Under the pieces are notes generated by a model. The model was given only the letters and a program-made list of their open reading frames with translations, was not told the origin of the DNA and searched no databases. Positions 1 through 6,773 of a stretch of 9,179 bases of DNA are shown here, in pieces. Within the stretch, counting starts at the first letter, position 1. Each line of letters opens with the position of its first letter. The stretch lies in the NCBI GenBank assembly GCA_007121755.1, contig SKJZ01000084.1:1-9179 (forward strand), read 5' to 3'. A program made the translations under genes and the position numbers. The stretch is from Halorhodospira sp. (lineage in GTDB: Bacteria > Pseudomonadota > Gammaproteobacteria > Nitrococcales > Halorhodospiraceae).

Positions 1-1
1 C

Positions 2-282
2 ACGATGGAGCGCACCGAGGTATCCGGCACCGGGTGGAACGTTGACGACACGCCCCGGCGATCCGGTTCGGCTTCCGGGAAATCTACAGCGAGAACCTCG
101 AGGGGGGATTCGAGATTCGCCGCGTGACCGGTGACCTGGGTTACACCGGTATGCGGTGGAGCATCCATTACGCCCTCACCGCGGTCGACCTGTATGGCCG
201 GCTGAACTATGTCGGCTCCGGCCTGCCCGGCGGAGACAGCATGAATCTCAACCTCACCGGCGGAGTGCGTTACAACTTCTGA
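2..282 (+). CDS. 3' end of an outer-membrane beta-barrel protein gene, with an apparent frameshift
   Basis: The frame ending at TGA 280-282 encodes about 78 residues of alternating polar and hydrophobic/aromatic strands (for example MRWSIHYALTAVDLYGRLNY) and ends in GGVRYNF. A terminal Phe with hydrophobic or aromatic residues at every second position before it is the usual C-terminal signal of proteins inserted by the BAM complex, so an outer-membrane barrel is likely. This frame is closed upstream by a stop at 43-45. The other frame, from base 2, reads TMERTEVSGTGWNVDDT, which also looks like a beta strand and joins smoothly if one base is missing near the C run at 53-56. Either the gene is a pseudogene or the sequence has an error there. 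The start lies outside the window. The exact family (porin, OmpA-like or other) cannot be named from this fragment. Confidence 0.6.
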
Positions 283-336
283 GACGAGTGCCCCGGCCTG
301 GGTGTCAATCAACGCTATCAGCCTTGATGCGACAGG

Positions 337-360
337 GGGCGGTCTTGACCGCCCTTTCTT
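337..360 (+). terminator. Rho-independent terminator after the beta-barrel gene
   Basis: A perfect 8-bp inverted repeat, GGGCGGTC / GACCGCCC (337-344 and 347-354), is followed directly by TTTCTT. With only two bases between the arms, the real loop is probably four bases on a 7-bp stem. It lies 55 bases after the beta-barrel stop codon and before the lipoprotein gene, so the two genes are probably separate transcription units. Confidence 0.8.
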
Positions 361-411
361 GCCGGACCGGACCTTGCACTTTGACTTTCTTTTTTCAGGG
401 AGAATTTCGCA

Positions 412-1671
412 ATGCCCAGTATTTCTCAACATGGATCAACGCAGGAAAACAAACACTTTTGCTTTCGCCTCGGCACGGTCGCCGTCCTAGTGGCCGGTCT
501 CGCGCTCAGCACCGGTTGCCTCAATGACGATGACGGCACCACCACCAAGGATGACAGCAACGGCTCAACCGAACCCATTGGCACTGGGGATGAAATTCCT
601 CTTCCGGGAATCGACCCGCTGAGTTTCCAGAACCCCATCTCCCTCGCCGCGGCGGACAACGGCCACGACAACGCCAAAACACTGGCCGTCGCGCTCGCGC
701 AGGGTATCGAGATGGTTTTCGAAGCGGGTACAAATGCGGCTCCCAATCCACTCGAAGGCCGGGACGGCGGCTTCGGCGGGCCGCGCGAGGTGTATTCGGA
801 CCCGGGGCTGCCCCGAGAGAGCTGGTCACTGGTCTTCGAGTGCGCCGAAAATGCTGGAACCGAGTACTACGAGCTTGCTTTCGACCTGGATGTCGACAGC
901 CAGTATTACGTCGTCGCCGACGAGTACGAGAGCGATCCTATTGGAACCGAAAACCCCGACGGGATCGACATCACGGAATACTGCAATTACACCATTCAGC
1001 CCAATAAGGATTGGGAGGGAGAGAACCAGACGCGGGTGCTGACCGGCGACGACGCCCTCGAGCATCGCCTGAAGATGACTTCCAGTATCGCCGCCATCCA
1101 CACCCGGAAGGATCGTGTCGATGTGGAAGAAGGCCACATCACCCGTCTGGGCGAGGTGCTGACCACCCCCACCACACTTTGGCGGGATGTTGAGCAGGCC
1201 ATAACCACCAAGCTCTTCGCGGATCGACCTCCCATGACCACTTACCTTGTCGGCTCCTGGAAGCAGGAGATTGACGACGAGGAGGTCCGCGCTCACGGGA
1301 GCTCGCTGGCGATCAGCCAAATAGACCTGTCCGACATCTTGGAGCCCGGCACCGTGGCCATTACGTTGGGGGATTTCGATCTTGGGGCCACCGACTCCGG
1401 CTTTCGAACCCTGCTACTGGCGGGAAGTAAAGCCACCCTGGGTCACGGACTGCCCGATGGGGTAATCGACTTCGAGGTGGTCGAAGATGTGGAGATCGGC
1501 GGCTCGATGGGCATCAAGAACGGGGGCGTGAAGCTGATCGACGCCAACGGCGAGACGGCCACCCTCACCTATGCCTACGACTCCCTCAATGACGAGACCA
1601 CGGTGACCATCGAGGCCGGCGGCGTAACCGGCACCTACGGTGAGGACGAGTTGGTCGAGCATTCCAGCTGA
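412..1671 (+). CDS. Predicted acidic secreted lipoprotein, function unknown
   Basis: The 419-residue product has an N-terminal signal peptide with a hydrophobic core (about residues 20-34) ending in LALSTGC. Cys36 is the probable lipidation site; the lipobox is slightly off consensus because Ser, not Leu, is at -3. After Cys36 comes a low-complexity linker rich in Asp, Thr and Ser (about 37-60), as is common for anchors of surface lipoproteins. The rest is rich in Asp and Glu, contains two further cysteines (144 and 191) that could form a disulfide, and ends in a beta-rich section with Gly/Asp turns. I recognise no catalytic motif or family. The ATG is supported by AGGGAGA at 397-403, eight bases upstream. 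Terminators on both sides (337-360 and 1785-1824) suggest a single-gene unit. The acidity fits an extracytoplasmic protein of a halophile, which is inference. Confidence 0.75.
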   Translation: MPSISQHGSTQENKHFCFRLGTVAVLVAGLALSTGCLNDDDGTTTKDDSNGSTEPIGTGDEIPLPGIDPLSFQNPISLAAADNGHDNAKTLAVALAQGIEMVFEAGTNAAPNPLEGRDGGFGGPREVYSDPGLPRESWSLVFECAENAGTEYYELAFDLDVDSQYYVVADEYESDPIGTENPDGIDITEYCNYTIQPNKDWEGENQTRVLTGDDALEHRLKMTSSIAAIHTRKDRVDVEEGHITRLGEVLTTPTTLWRDVEQAITTKLFADRPPMTTYLVGSWKQEIDDEEVRAHGSSLAISQIDLSDILEPGTVAITLGDFDLGATDSGFRTLLLAGSKATLGHGLPDGVIDFEVVEDVEIGGSMGIKNGGVKLIDANGETATLTYAYDSLNDETTVTIEAGGVTGTYGEDELVEHSS

Positions 1672-1784
1672 TCCGCCTTCGAAGAGGAACAAGTGGCGCC
1701 GTGCTCCGCTTTGGCCGGCGCGAGGTCTATAGAGACGCGGTCGAGATTGCAACCGAAGTGCGTTACGTCTTCGATAACGCTAAG

Positions 1785-1824
1785 AAGCCGGGGGAGGGGG
1801 ATGTGCGCCCTCCCCGGCTTTCTT
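1785..1824 (+). terminator. Rho-independent terminator downstream of the acidic lipoprotein gene
   Basis: The arms AAGCCGGGGGAGGG and CCCTCCCCGGCTT pair with one bulged G. A short loop (GGATGTGCG) separates them, and the 3' arm runs into TTTCTT. It lies about 115 bases beyond the lipoprotein stop codon with no gene in between, so it most likely ends that transcript. Confidence 0.75.
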
Positions 1825-1828
1825 GGCA

Positions 1829-1930
1829 CAGCGCATCCGCAGGCCCGACGAGGCCGAACGCAAGCGCATCAAGCGGGTGGAGAAGGACGGCAACAACCAC
1901 GGGCGGCTGTTCGTCCACTTCCGCCACTAG
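1829..1930 (+). pseudogene. Possible 3' remnant of an unidentified gene
   Basis: The frame ending at TAG 1928-1930 encodes about 33 residues with a natural-looking, highly charged composition (RRPDEAERKRIKRVEKDG, then a segment ending LFVHFRH). Codon choice is GC3-rich like the neighbouring genes. Going upstream, the frame runs into the terminator at 1785-1824 without a suitable start codon or ribosome binding site, so it cannot be a complete gene. It could be the tail of a deleted gene or chance. I cannot name the family. Confidence 0.25.
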
Positions 1931-1997
1931 CCGTACCGTTCAACGCGTTGACGTTGGCGGCGGAGGATTGGTGAGCTCTGGACGCGGTCAACTTGTG

Positions 1998-2033
1998 GAG
2001 ATTGCTTCGTCGCTCCGCTCCTCGCAATGACGG
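1998..2033. repeat. One copy of a short dispersed repeat (reverse complement starts CGTCATTGCGAGGAGCG)
   Basis: The segment carries the inverted ends ATTGC (2001-2005) and GCAAT (2024-2028) around an 18-base core. Read on the minus strand it is CCGTCATTGCGAGG, then AGCGGAGCGACGAAGC, then AATCTC. I recognise this from memory as a short intergenic repeat found in many copies in taxonomically unrelated bacterial genomes. Only one copy is in this window. Its function is not known to me; it could be a REP-like or non-autonomous mobile sequence. Confidence 0.55.
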
Positions 2034-2072
2034 TATTCCGGGTTCTTGCGGTGACGGTTTGTTCCACGGTCC

Positions 2073-2101
2073 TTGACACCACCTAGCCCGGACGGCATAT
2101 T
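2073..2101 (+). promoter_or_regulatory. Sigma-70 promoter of rpsT
   Basis: TTGACA (2073-2078) is a perfect -35 box. After 17 bases comes CATATT (2096-2101) as the -10 box. Transcription would start near 2108, giving a leader of about 40 bases before the rpsT start codon, with AGGAG at 2137-2141 as the ribosome binding site. Confidence 0.7.
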
Positions 2102-2149
2102 ACCCGGCTTCCAAATTCGAGTTGCACCAGACAGTCAGGAGATCCGCAC

Positions 2150-2416
2150 GTGGCGAACATTGCCTCCGCTAAGAAGCGCGCCCGCCAGAGCGAAGTCCGC
2201 CGCCTCCGCAATAAGATGCGGCGTTCCGCGATGCGCACTCAGTTGAAGAAGGTGATCCACGCCATCGAGCAGGGCGACCGGGACAAGGCGCAAGCCGCCT
2301 ACCAGGACGCCGCGCGCATCCTGGACGTGTCGGCCAACCGCGGCATCATTCACAAGAACAAGGCCGCCCGCCACAAGAGCCGGTTGAACGCCCGCATCCT
2401 CCAGATGGGCGCGTAA
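2150..2416 (+). CDS. rpsT: 30S ribosomal protein S20
   Basis: The 88-residue, Lys/Arg-rich helical protein begins MANIASAKKRARQSEVRR, the typical S20 start, and has the normal family length. S20 is a primary binder of 16S rRNA in the small subunit. The start codon is GTG, with AGGAG eight bases upstream. A non-ATG start is notable because E. coli rpsT starts with UUG and S20 represses its own translation there; the same kind of control is plausible but not shown here. The gene has its own promoter (2073-2101) and converges on the ankyrin lipoprotein gene, with only 11 bases between the two stop codons. I see no clear hairpin-plus-T-run terminator in that gap. Confidence 0.97.
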   Translation: MANIASAKKRARQSEVRRLRNKMRRSAMRTQLKKVIHAIEQGDRDKAQAAYQDAARILDVSANRGIIHKNKAARHKSRLNARILQMGA

Positions 2417-2427
2417 GACCCGCTCTT

Positions 2428-4257
2428 TTACCAAGCCAGCCCGCCGGTCGCGACGGGCAGATCCACCTCGTAGCTCTCGACCCACGGCATGGCCCGGATA
2501 TGGGCCATCCTGCCGATGGTCACTTGGCTGACGGCTGCGCCGGCCGGCGGCCACGCCCCATGGACGGTATCCTCGAACAGCAGCCCGGCCAGGCCGTCGT
2601 CCTGCACCATAAAGACGCTGTGCAGCCGGCCGTCCAGGGCCACTTCCCGATGGAGCAACTCCACCACCGTCCCCTCCGGCAGGATCACCACCGGCGGCAA
2701 CCGGCAACTGTGCCCGCGGCACTCGGTGGCGTACGGGAGCAAGCGGGCGGCGACGTCGTAGCCGGCCACGTCGCGCACCGCCACGGGGATATCCAGCTCC
2801 ATCAGGCGCCCGCCGCTCAAGTTCACCGACAGCGCCGGGGTGGAGCGGTCCGGCGGCACGTGCTCGCGCCCGCCGGCGCCCCGCAGCAGGCGGTGTACCC
2901 GCCCCTCCGGGTCTACCAACCGGGCGTAGGTCACCGGCGTGGCGCCGATGTGGTCCACCGCGCCGGGGCGGGCGCCGCTCTCCAGGAGCACCGCCGCCGC
3001 TTCGGCGTTGCCGTACTGCGCCGCATACATCAGCGGCGTCTTGCCGTTCCGGTCGGTGCGCTCCGGATCGGCCCCGGCGCCCAATAGCCGGCGAACGCTC
3101 CGCGCGTCCGCCCAGGCGGCGGCGGCGTGGAGCGCGCCGAACTCGTGCTCGTCACCAGCGCCCGGTCGCGCCCCCTCTTCGAGCAGAGCAACGATTACGT
3201 CGCTTCGCCCACCACCGCGCACCAGGCGCGCAGCCCGGTCGCGGGGACTCACATAACCGACCGCGGCGTGCCAAAGCGCGTCGGCGCCGTCGCTGTCCCT
3301 GATATGGAGATCGGCGCCGGCCGCCAATAGCAGCTCGACCACATCAAGGTGCCCGAGGCGAGCCGCCTCCATCAGCGCGGTGCGGTTCGCGGCGTCCCCG
3401 CCGTGCACCACCGAATCGACATCGGCGCCGGCCGCCAACAACTCCTCGACCCGCCGCCGATCGCCGTGCAGCGCCGCCGCGACCAGCGCCCGGTGGTGGT
3501 CTCTGACCGCCCGGCCGCCGTGATCCAGAAGCAGCACCGCCGCGTGCGGACTGCGCGCCACCGCCACGTCGAGCAGCGAGATGGGCCGGCCGTCCTCACC
3601 GTCCCAGACCGCCGCGGCATCAAGGCCGTGGTCGAGCATCCAGCGCAGAACCTCCACATCGCCGACCCGGACCACATCGGCCACCGCCCACGGCGCGGCC
3701 GGCAGCGACGAGGCGGCGGCCAACCGGCGGACCGGGCCGCGATGGCGGGCGCCGGAGGCCAATGAGAGCGCCGTCGCGCCGTCGGCGTCGCGCCGGTTGG
3801 GGTCGGCGCCGTGGACCAGCAAGAGATCGATCAGATCATCGCTGCCGTCCAGCGCGGCGGCCATCAGGGGCGTGCGTCCACTCTTGTCGGCGGCGTCGGG
3901 GTCGGCGCCGGCGTTCAGCAGCGCTTCGGCCGCTCCGGCGTGTCCGCCCTCCACCGCGTAGTAGAGCGGCCCCCGGCCGGCACCGTCGCGATACCCCGGA
4001 TCGGCCCCCGCGGCCAGCAGCAGCGAGACCGTCTCGAAATCACCCTGGACGGCGGCGTAGTGGATCAGCGGCCGGCCGCTGCGGGGGTCGGTCAGGCCGG
4101 GCGCCACACCCCCGTCCAACACCCGGGAGATGGCGGCGGCATCGCCGGCCCGCGCCGCCTCGAGGGCGGAGCGCTCCTCCGGGTGGAGCAGCCAACCGGC
4201 ACAGCCCGCCGCCGCCAGCACGGCGGGCAACAGGAGTGGCAGGACGATTCGGCGCAT
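2428..4257 (-). CDS. Ankyrin-repeat lipoprotein with an unrecognised C-terminal domain
   Basis: From ATG at 4257 the product has 609 residues. It begins MRRIVLPLLLPAVLAAAGC, a signal peptide with a lipobox-like end and Cys19 as the likely lipidation site. About twelve ankyrin repeats follow to roughly residue 470; clear units contain GADPDAADKSGRTPLMAAA, GADPERTDRNGKTPLMYAA and ALMEAARLGHLDVVELLLAAGADL. Residues about 476-609 form a different, beta-rich region with a close Cys pair, CRGHSC (Cys513 and Cys518), that could be a disulfide. I do not recognise this region. An in-frame GTG at 4269 would add four residues, but the ATG has a GGGA motif six bases upstream and gives a better signal peptide. 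Ankyrin repeats usually mediate protein-protein binding, so a periplasmic or outer-membrane-anchored scaffold is likely. The gene is last in the rplU cluster, 21 bases after proB. Partner and function are unknown. Confidence 0.85.
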   Translation of the reverse strand: MRRIVLPLLLPAVLAAAGCAGWLLHPEERSALEAARAGDAAAISRVLDGGVAPGLTDPRSGRPLIHYAAVQGDFETVSLLLAAGADPGYRDGAGRGPLYYAVEGGHAGAAEALLNAGADPDAADKSGRTPLMAAALDGSDDLIDLLLVHGADPNRRDADGATALSLASGARHRGPVRRLAAASSLPAAPWAVADVVRVGDVEVLRWMLDHGLDAAAVWDGEDGRPISLLDVAVARSPHAAVLLLDHGGRAVRDHHRALVAAALHGDRRRVEELLAAGADVDSVVHGGDAANRTALMEAARLGHLDVVELLLAAGADLHIRDSDGADALWHAAVGYVSPRDRAARLVRGGGRSDVIVALLEEGARPGAGDEHEFGALHAAAAWADARSVRRLLGAGADPERTDRNGKTPLMYAAQYGNAEAAAVLLESGARPGAVDHIGATPVTYARLVDPEGRVHRLLRGAGGREHVPPDRSTPALSVNLSGGRLMELDIPVAVRDVAGYDVAARLLPYATECRGHSCRLPPVVILPEGTVVELLHREVALDGRLHSVFMVQDDGLAGLLFEDTVHGAWPPAGAAVSQVTIGRMAHIRAMPWVESYEVDLPVATGGLAW

Positions 4258-4278
4258 GCGGTATCCCACGCTCGGCGG

Positions 4279-5415
4279 TTACGATCCGGTGACCACCATG
4301 TTATCGCGATGGATCAGTTCCGGCTCTTCCACGTAGCCGAGGATCTCCTCGATCTCCAGGCTGGAACGCCCCATGAGGCGGTGCGCCTCGTCCGCCGCAT
4401 AGTTGACGAGTCCGCGGCAAACCTCGCGGCCGCCGGGGTCGACGCAGGCGACCATCTCGCCGCGCGTAAAGCCGCCGTCGACGCCGACCACGCCGACCGG
4501 CAGCAGGCTCTTGCCCGACTCGCGGACCGCTCTGGCCGCGCCCTCGTCGAGACGCAGCCGCCCGGCCACCTGGAGGTGGCTGGCCAACCACTGCTTGCGG
4601 GCCACCAGCGGCTCCCGGTCGGGCACGAAGAGAGTACCCAACCCCTCTTCCGCCGCCGCCAGGCGGTGCAGCACATCGGGCTCGCGGCCCGACGCGACGA
4701 CCGTATGCGCCCCGGAGCGGGCGGCCCTCCCCGCGCCCCGCACCTTGGTCAACATCCCCCCGCGGCCGAGGGCGCCCGGCGCCGCCCCGCAGAGGCGCTC
4801 CAACGCCGGGTCGCCGGCCCGCACCTCGGGCAATAACCGGGCGCCGGGGTTAATCCTCGGGTCGGCATCCATCAGCCCCGCCTGATCGGTCAGGATGACC
4901 AGCACCTCGGCCTCTACCAAGTTGGCCACCAGCCCCGCCAAGGTATCGTTATCGCCGAAACGGATCTCCTCGGTGACCACCGAGTCGTTCTCGTTGACCA
5001 CCGGCACCACTCCGAGCCGCAGCAGCTCCCGCAACGCGCTGCGCGCGTTCAAGTAACGCCGCCGGTCGGAGAGGTCGTCGTGGGTCAGCAGCACCTGCGC
5101 GGTGTGCAGGTCGTGGCGGCGCAGCCCCGACTCCCACGCCTCCACCAAACCCATCTGCCCCACCGCGGCCACGGCCTGCAGGCGGTAGACGGCGTGGGGC
5201 CGCTCCACCCAGCCCAACCGCTGCATCCCTTCGGCCACCGCGCCGGACGAGACCAGCGTCACTTGGCGGCCGCCCTTGCGCAGGGCCGCGACCTGGTCGG
5301 TCCACTCGGCGATGCGCCGGCGGTCGAGCCCCCGGCCCTCGTCGGTCACCAACGCGCTGCCGACCTTCACCACCCATCGCTGGGCGTGCCGGAGCGCTTC
5401 ACGCCGCCCGCTCAC
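4279..5415 (-). CDS. proB: Glutamate 5-kinase
   Basis: ProB phosphorylates L-glutamate with ATP to gamma-glutamyl phosphate, the first and proline-inhibited step of proline synthesis. The 378-residue product has the amino-acid-kinase domain: KVGS (17-20), SSGAV (56-60), NEND (141-144), FGDND (153-157), LTDQAGL (175-181) and the glycine-rich GRGGMLTKV (217-225). A C-terminal PUA domain covers about residues 278-360. Length and order match full-length ProB. The start is GTG, overlapping the obg stop codon by four bases (GTGA), with GGGAG eight bases upstream, so translation is probably coupled to obg. No proA is in the window. In a halophile, proline may also serve osmoprotection, which is inference. 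Confidence 0.97.
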   Translation of the reverse strand: MSGRREALRHAQRWVVKVGSALVTDEGRGLDRRRIAEWTDQVAALRKGGRQVTLVSSGAVAEGMQRLGWVERPHAVYRLQAVAAVGQMGLVEAWESGLRRHDLHTAQVLLTHDDLSDRRRYLNARSALRELLRLGVVPVVNENDSVVTEEIRFGDNDTLAGLVANLVEAEVLVILTDQAGLMDADPRINPGARLLPEVRAGDPALERLCGAAPGALGRGGMLTKVRGAGRAARSGAHTVVASGREPDVLHRLAAAEEGLGTLFVPDREPLVARKQWLASHLQVAGRLRLDEGAARAVRESGKSLLPVGVVGVDGGFTRGEMVACVDPGGREVCRGLVNYAADEAHRLMGRSSLEIEEILGYVEEPELIHRDNMVVTGS

Positions 5416-6437
5416 TGCCCGCTCTCCCGCTGCTCATCCAGGTAACGCATGATATCCGCGCACAACTCCCGCGTCCCCTCGCCGCTGAGCGCCGAAATCC
5501 CGTAGACCGGGCCGTCCCAACCGAGCGCCCGCCGGATCTCCTCGACGCGCGCCTCGCGCTCTTCCCGCGGCACCGTATCGAGGCGGTTGACCACCAGCCA
5601 ACGCGGCTTCGCCGCCAACGCCTCGCTGTAACGCTCGATCTCCTCGATGACCGCCCGCGCGCCGGCCACCGGATCGCCGCCGCTCGCCTCGGCGGCGCCG
5701 TCCACCAAGTGTAGGATCAAGCCGGTACGTCCCAAGTGCTTGAGGAAGTGAATACCGAGCCCCGCCCCCTCGGCCGCCCCCTCGATCAACCCGGGGATAT
5801 CGGCCATCACGAAGGAGGCGTCGCCCCCGACCCGGACCACGCCCAGATGGGGGTGGAGCGTCGTGAACGGGTAGTCGGCAACCCGCGGCTTGGCGGCGCT
5901 GACCGCGCGCAGGAGGGTCGACTTGCCGACATTCGGCGGCCCCAGCAGACCCACATCGGCGAGTACGCGCAGCTCCAGCTGAAGCGTGCGCCGCTCTCCC
6001 TCGCCGCCGGGGGTGCACCGCTCCGGAGCCCGATTGGTGGAACTCTTGAAATGGACGTTGCCGAGCCCGCCCCCGCCACCCTTGGCGACCAGCAGCCGCT
6101 CGCCGTGGGCGGTAATCTCGCCGATCAACTCGCCCGTCTCCTCGACACTGACCGCCGTGCCCACCGGCACCCGGACCGCCCGGTCGGCGCCGGAGCGCCC
6201 CGTACACTGCCGCCCGGAACCGTGCTGCCCGGGCTCGGCCGCGAAGTAACGGTCGTGCCGGTAGTCGGCCAGGGTATTCAGCCCCTCGTCGCCCTCCAGG
6301 TAGACGCTGCCGCCGCGGCCGCCGTCGCCGCCGTCGGGGCCGCCGCGCGGGATATACTTCTCGCGGCGAAAGCTGGCGCTGCCGTCGCCGCCGCGACCGC
6401 CTTCCACCGTTATGGTGACTTCATCGACGAACTTCAT
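5412..6437 (-). CDS. obg: Obg-family GTPase (ribosome assembly, stress response)
   Basis: Obg/CgtA binds the 50S subunit late in assembly and links GTP and ppGpp levels to growth. The 341-residue product begins MKFVDEVTITVEGGRGGDG, the glycine-rich Obg fold (about 1-158). The G domain follows: G1 GPPNVGKS (166-173), switch FTTLHPHLG (191-199), G3 DIPG (213-216), G4 NRLD (284-287) and G5 SA (315-316). G4 is normally NKxD, so Lys is replaced by Arg here. The protein ends soon after the G domain, as in short gammaproteobacterial forms, without the OCT domain of Bacillus Obg. The ATG has AGGG five bases upstream. The start lies only 13 bases beyond the T-run of a terminator hairpin (6451-6479), so expression depends either on read-through from rplU-rpmA or on a promoter inside rpmA. 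Confidence 0.97.
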   Translation of the reverse strand: MKFVDEVTITVEGGRGGDGSASFRREKYIPRGGPDGGDGGRGGSVYLEGDEGLNTLADYRHDRYFAAEPGQHGSGRQCTGRSGADRAVRVPVGTAVSVEETGELIGEITAHGERLLVAKGGGGGLGNVHFKSSTNRAPERCTPGGEGERRTLQLELRVLADVGLLGPPNVGKSTLLRAVSAAKPRVADYPFTTLHPHLGVVRVGGDASFVMADIPGLIEGAAEGAGLGIHFLKHLGRTGLILHLVDGAAEASGGDPVAGARAVIEEIERYSEALAAKPRWLVVNRLDTVPREEREARVEEIRRALGWDGPVYGISALSGEGTRELCADIMRYLDEQRESGQ

Positions 6438-6450
6438 GGAGACCCTGCAT

Positions 6451-6479
6451 AAAAAAAGCCCCGCGCAGGGCGGGGCTCT
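6451..6479 (-). terminator. Terminator-like hairpin between rpmA and obg
   Basis: On the minus strand, AGCCCCGC (6477-6470) pairs perfectly with GCGGGGCT (6464-6457) across a five-base loop and is followed by seven Ts (6457-6451). This is a textbook intrinsic terminator for rplU-rpmA. The other strand also has CTCTTT after the stem, so weak bidirectional action is possible. The obg start codon is only 13 bases further on, which suggests attenuation rather than a true operon end. Confidence 0.88.
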
Positions 6480-6505
6480 TTAGGGCGCGGCCGCGCGGGC
6501 CGCCC

Positions 6506-6763
6506 TCAGACCGCGCGAACGCTGACTTGCTTTCGCCCTTGCGGCCCTTTGCGCTCGAACACCACTTGGCCGTCGGCCTTGGCGAAGAGCGTGTGATCCC
6601 GGCCCAGGCCGACGTTCTCGCCGGGGCGGAAGTGCGTACCGCGCTGGCGGACCAGAATACTGCCCGCCTGCACCGCCTCGCCGCCGTACCGCTTGACGCC
6701 GAGCCGCTTGGAATGAGAGTCGCGCCCGTTGCGCGTGCTGCCGCCTGCCTTTTTATGTGCCAT
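6506..6763 (-). CDS. rpmA: 50S ribosomal protein L27
   Basis: The 85-residue product begins MAHKKAGGSTRNGRDSHSKR and contains LGVKRYGGEAVQAGSILVRQ, both hallmark L27 segments. Its flexible N-terminus reaches the peptidyl-transferase centre. The protein starts directly with the mature-type sequence, without the cleaved extension of Firmicutes L27. The start is ATG, 10 bases after the rplU stop. The SD-like GAGGGGG on the minus strand overlaps the end of rplU, so the two genes are co-translated. A GC-rich stretch containing the 12-bp palindrome GCGCGGCCGCGC (6485-6496) and a terminator hairpin follow the stop codon. Confidence 0.97.
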   Translation of the reverse strand: MAHKKAGGSTRNGRDSHSKRLGVKRYGGEAVQAGSILVRQRGTHFRPGENVGLGRDHTLFAKADGQVVFERKGPQGRKQVSVRAV

Positions 6764-6773
6764 CTCGCCCCCC

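Larger units (their letters stand above)
1672..2072. other. Gene-poor interval between the acidic lipoprotein gene and the rpsT promoter
   Basis: I find no complete gene here. The interval contains the terminator at 1785-1824, the possible gene remnant at 1829-1930 and the dispersed-repeat copy at 1998-2033. A frame starting with GTG at 1701 gives about 28 protein-like residues (LRFGRREVYRDAVEIATEV and following) before it reads into the terminator stem. I regard it as a remnant or chance. The mix of fragments and a repeat fits a site of past rearrangement next to the conserved rpsT locus. Confidence 0.5.

Noticed and set aside
431..490. Alternative start ATG 431 giving MDQRRKTNTFAF, a basic n-region that would suit the lipoprotein signal peptide better than the N-terminus read from 412.
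   Set aside because: It is in a different frame from the signal core and would need a frameshift. The ATG at 412 has a well-placed AGGGAGA and continues unbroken into the mature protein.
2417..2427. A shared terminator between the convergent rpsT and ankyrin genes.
   Set aside because: The gap is only 11 bases (GACCCGCTCTT), and no short-loop hairpin with a T-run can be formed there.
3811..4836. A 341-codon open frame on the plus strand across the ankyrin gene and proB.
   Set aside because: It is antisense to two well-supported genes and its translation has no recognisable domain; long antisense frames are expected at this GC content.
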